Source: Actinidia chinensis
Taxonomy: Eukaryota; Streptophyta; Magnoliopsida; Ericales; Actinidiaceae
DNA: 20,000 bases
Direction of reading: 5' to 3'
Assembly (NCBI GenBank): GCA_009663005.1
Contig: VIGQ01000011.1
Span: 50,001-70,000 of the forward strand
Shown: one piece after another, positions 17,190 through 20,000 of the stretch
Layout of the letters: every line of letters begins with the position of its first letter
How positions within the stretch are numbered: position 1 is the stretch's first letter
The notes under the pieces: model-generated
What the model saw: only the letters and a program-made list of their open reading frames with translations
Database searches by the model: none
Told to the model about the DNA's origin: nothing
Program-made: the position numbers and the translations under genes

Positions 17190-18000
17190 CAAAACTTCTT
17201 TTGATGTTCGTGAAGGTTTGAATGACTCATGGACTTGTCAGATCATGTACACCTACTAAGGGCAATCCCAAGATTTGCATCGTATATATAGGCGTTAATA
17301 AAAAAACATAGGCTCCGTTGAAATCAACTTTTTTTGTTTTTCGGCTGGCTTTTTTTAAGCAAAAGACAAAAAACTAATCAGAATTGCTTTTTGCTTTTTG
17401 CTTTTTATTTTTGTTCTTTTAGCTAAAATAAAGTCACAAAAAAAAAGCCAAAAAATCTTGACTTTTTTCTAGCAAGTTTAAGAAAAAACTTAATTTTTTA
17501 AGGATTACCAACGAGTCTATTTCCTGCCGTTCTTGAAGGTTTGAATGCTTTATAGGACTGTCAAATTATGTACATCTAACAAGGGCAGGGCAGTGCAAGA
17601 TCGCTCATATTATAGCGAGTAAAAGAACACAACTTCTCTACCTCCTTCATAATTTGAATGGCTTCATAGGACTTATCAAAGAATGTACATCTAAAAGTCT
17701 CAAAGAATCTGCGTCTTATATATGCATTAGCAAAAGAAAAACGTAACACTGCTATACCATCCTTGAAGGCTGTGAACGAAGACTGTCAAATCATGTAACA
17801 TCTAGATGCTAATAAAAAGCGGCAATCCCAAGATATGAATCATATATAGCGTTAAGCAAAAAACACAATCCCTCTACCATCATTGAAGGTTGAATGATCG
17901 TAAGACTTGTCAAATCATGTACATTAACAAGGGCGTCCCAAGATCAGCATAATAAGATAGCGTTAAGCAAAAAGAAAGAACACAAATTTTCTGCCCGTCC
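17190..18000. repeat. Five-copy tandem array, unit about 113-120 bp
   Basis: Units share, in order, CCATCCTTGAAGGTTTGAATG, a CATAGGACTTGTCAAATCATG block, TACATCTAACAAGGGCAA, CCCAAGAT, ATATATAGCGTTAAGCAAA and GAACACAA. The TTGAAGG landmark recurs near 17210, 17532, 17646 (degenerate), 17763 and 17883. The first interval is lengthened by a 207-bp MITE; subtracting it leaves about 115 bp. A related single unit, CTGCCATCCTTGACAGTTTG plus AATGACTTCATAGGACTG, occurs at 16216-16255 inside the LTR-like sequence, so the unit is probably LTR-derived. Confidence 0.82.
17311..17517. mobile_element. 207-bp MITE inserted in the tandem array
   Basis: The left end is GGCTCCGTTGAAATCAAC. The right end, read inversely, is GACTCGTTGGTAATCCTT. 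They pair well over the first 10 and then the AATC bases. The body contains GCTTTTTGCTTTTTGCTTTT and matching AAAAAGCCAAAAAATC-type inverse runs, so it can fold. TA stands on both outer sides, compatible with a TA target duplication. Removing it restores the period of the surrounding array, which independently supports the borders. There is no coding capacity. Confidence 0.7.
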
Positions 18001-18981
18001 AAAACTTGTTGAACAAGCAATCTAATTTTGGTAGCTTATTTTAGATTCCTTTTGATGAATTAAAGCTATTTATATTGCAGACTCCGTTATAAAAAAATTA
18101 CACTAGGAAAAAATACAAATAACATCCGGTAGTTCCTGTATATAACTAAAAAATGAGGGGTAACACACAATATTATACTCATTTTATTTGATATATATAC
18201 TATTTTATTTTGATGATAAATGTTATTGAAATCGGGGGAAAAACTTTATGTATTTATATCCGATCAATATTAGTTTTTACATCATTATACTTTCAAGTGA
18301 TTCTACAATATGATGATTTAGATTATCCAAAATGCGTCCCCAAAATAATTGAATGCACGTGCCCAGTCCAATTTTTGGGCAGCAGAAAAGAAAGTTGTGT
18401 CTTTGCAAATTCATATTCAAGGAATGCCAAAGCGCCACTATGTTCATACATACAAATATTCTTAGACATGCTTTAATAGATTCGATTCCAATATATAATA
18501 GGTTTGACTTACCTTGGGTGCCAATTTGTTTTCAGATTGAAAAGGTTAAATACAAGATCCAACATGACGCTGTCTAAATAGTCCCATTAATACTTTTATA
18601 TATACTATAGTTTGTAGCTTTGAGAGGCTTGATTAATACTGTGTAAGCAACATGGTAAATGTAGCTATAATGAATTGTAAAGGAGGGGGGAAATGAAGGC
18701 TCCATATGGAAGCTCATTCTTATTTAATTCTCCACTTTAATTCAACAATTGAAGAATTACATAGTAAGTGTGGTACACACCAGGAAAAAATGTCAACTAA
18801 TGCATAATATGGATATGATGCAGGAACCTGGTGACCCATAATAAGTAAAGACAGCTACCAAACAAAGTGATCTCTAAGAAACCCACCCAAAAAAACAAGG
18901 AAAGGAAAAAAAACAAAGAGGGTTAGTGATTTAGACTATGTTTTATCTTTATTAAGACGGAATTTACTCATATATCCACGC
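18001..18981. other. A/T-rich intergenic spacer
   Basis: Short overlapping plus-strand frames at 18210-18577 have no recognisable domain and look like chance. No bounded repeat is seen. Confidence 0.5.
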
Positions 18982-18999
18982 TTATTCAAAAAAATTTAT

Positions 19000-19236
19000 T
19001 ATGGAATTTGGGTAAATACATATTAATAAAAGACAAAATAGCGTAAAAATCACAGCAAAAAATAAATTGCTAATAAATTCTTGCTCTTGATATACCCTTG
19101 AAGATCCACACCAATCTGGAAACTTCGCCTGAATTTCATCGGGAACCAAAATTAAAGAATGAAGCATATGATCACCAAACAATAAATATAATGGTTTGGC
19201 TTCTTCCAGTTCAACTTGGAAACTAGATAGTGTCTC
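19000..19236 (-). pseudogene. Coding-like fragment of unknown family
   Basis: On the minus strand, directly after a TAA at 19237-19239, a frame encodes ETLSSFQVELEEAKPLYLLF, then GDHMLHSLILVPDEIQAKFP, then DWCGSSRVYQEQEF. After that it becomes hydrophobic and A/T-driven. The first 55 residues have a plausible protein composition, with several charged residues and a PDEIQ-FPDW core. I do not recognise a family, and no splice partner was identified. It may be a gene or transposon relic, or chance. Confidence 0.25.
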
Positions 19237-19239
19237 TTA

Positions 19240-19829
19240 ATTGACCACACGTGCTCAACTTTAATTATCAAATTTATTCATTTTTAGTCTTAGCACATGG
19301 ATCATCCAAGAAAAAATAAATAAATCCGGGCCAATTTGGCATCGGTTAATTTTGAGTTTTTAGGTTAGATTTTTTGAATTTATTTTTTAGTGAAATTTTT
19401 CACCACTTGATCCGAATCTTATAGTTTTATGGTTTCCTTGGCATAGGTATATGAAGGTATAGACATTTTAATATAATTTAAAAGAAAATCACTAAAGACA
19501 AAACAAAAATAATTTTACTTAACAAAGTAACTAATTTTTTGTCTTTAGTGGACTGTTTTACATATTGAATAAAAATTTTAGATTTTAAATTCCTCTCGGC
19601 AATGACCAAGAAAGTAAAAAAATTTGATCACAGTGGAAAAAGTTCGCTAAAAAAAATGATATCAAAAACCAAAACAAATAAAAAATTCTTAATAAAACCT
19701 AAACCAAACTGGCCTCATTTGAGATGTAGCTTTATGATTTTATCATGGTGTAAAAACGGACGACAAGTAGTTAAAAACTAAGCTGTCCCATTTTATTTTA
19801 AAAACACGATAAAATTAAGAAAATTGTTA
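19240..19829. other. A/T-rich intergenic spacer
   Basis: No supported gene, RNA gene or element. Confidence 0.55.
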
Positions 19830-19950
19830 CTCCCATCCCCGCAGCCCCAACCTGATGTGACTAATAATTTTTTTTAATTTTCCACTTTTACCCCTAATCC
19901 CCGCCCCAACTTTCACTCTGCCATTAACCTTTAATTATTTTTTTTTTTCT
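19830..19950 (+). repeat. Second copy of the repeat at the outer left arm of the 7.8-kb foldback
   Basis: ACTCCCATCCCCGCAGCCCC, GATGTGAC, a T-run, CACTTTTACCCCTAATCC, CTTTCACTCTGCCATTAACC and a further T-run occur in the same order as at 7838-7950, where the words are ACTCCCACCCTCTCG, GATGTTAC, ACTTTTACCCTCAATTCC and TTTTGCCACTTCACC. The two are diverged members of one A/T-rich, C-dotted repeat family in the same orientation. The copy runs towards the window edge. Confidence 0.5.
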
Positions 19951-20000
19951 TTTAATACCACTGGTTATTATTAAAAAAATTGATCAAAATTTTTAATTTC

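Noticed and set aside
17190..18000. CRISPR array
   Set aside because: The units are about 115 bp and contiguous, diverged along their whole length, with no conserved short repeat and unique spacer alternation; the context is a plant genome.
18210..18577. Two overlapping plus-strand ORFs
   Set aside because: They lie in different frames over the same A/T-rich DNA, with no domain and no splice or promoter context.

Overview
This window reads as nuclear DNA from a flowering plant, and nearly all of it is intergenic. By eye it is about two-thirds A+T. It contains no intact protein-coding gene. Bacterial features such as operons, Shine-Dalgarno sites and dense ORFs are absent. The contents are dead or non-autonomous transposable elements, tandem repeats, foldback DNA and one recognisable host-gene exon.

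Layout, left to right. Bases 1-1317 are A/T-rich spacer with a probable Stowaway-like MITE at 609-880. Bases 1318-1690 form a strongly pyrimidine-biased tract, followed by a purine-rich flank. Bases 2043-3145 hold a degenerate tandem array with a unit of about 155-172 bp, split by a purine-rich block at 2620-2956. Bases 3690-4806 hold a tRNA-like (SINE-like) stretch and a plus-strand LTR-like remnant whose U3-like part repeats CAACCGAA. Bases 5230-7380 hold a hairpin carrying the same motif, a higher-GC segment of unknown origin, and one or two MITE or TIR-element remnants.

Bases 7830-9965 are the best-resolved structure. A long, imperfect inverted repeat has a 1177-bp solo LTR (8209-9385, TGTAACGACCCGA to TCGGGTTTATTACA) inserted in its left arm. 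The right arm preserves a related version of the unoccupied site.

Bases 10640-12560 are low-copy-looking DNA with a GC-rich 44-codon ORF at 10949-11083 and an LTR fragment near 12048-12170. At 12561-12627, minus strand, lies a single exon of the cytosolic chaperonin subunit CCT3 (TCP-1 gamma), with splice-like borders and one frameshift. Bases 13019-14735 are the minus-strand remains of a Ty1/copia polyprotein (integrase C-terminus, reverse transcriptase, RNase H), riddled with stops and frameshifts. A matching minus-strand LTR end lies near 16013-16230. The 1.3 kb between them (14736-16010) does not look like copia gag/pol and is unexplained.

Bases 17190-18000 are a five-copy array with a unit of about 115-120 bp. 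Its unit resembles part of the nearby LTR, and a 207-bp MITE has split one copy. The last 2 kb are spacer, a short coding-like fragment near 19000-19236, and another member of the repeat family seen in the 7.8 kb foldback.

No genes here work together as a system. The sequence records nested insertion, recombination between LTRs, local tandem amplification and an orphan host exon. Family assignments rest on remembered motifs and alignment by eye; no database search was possible.
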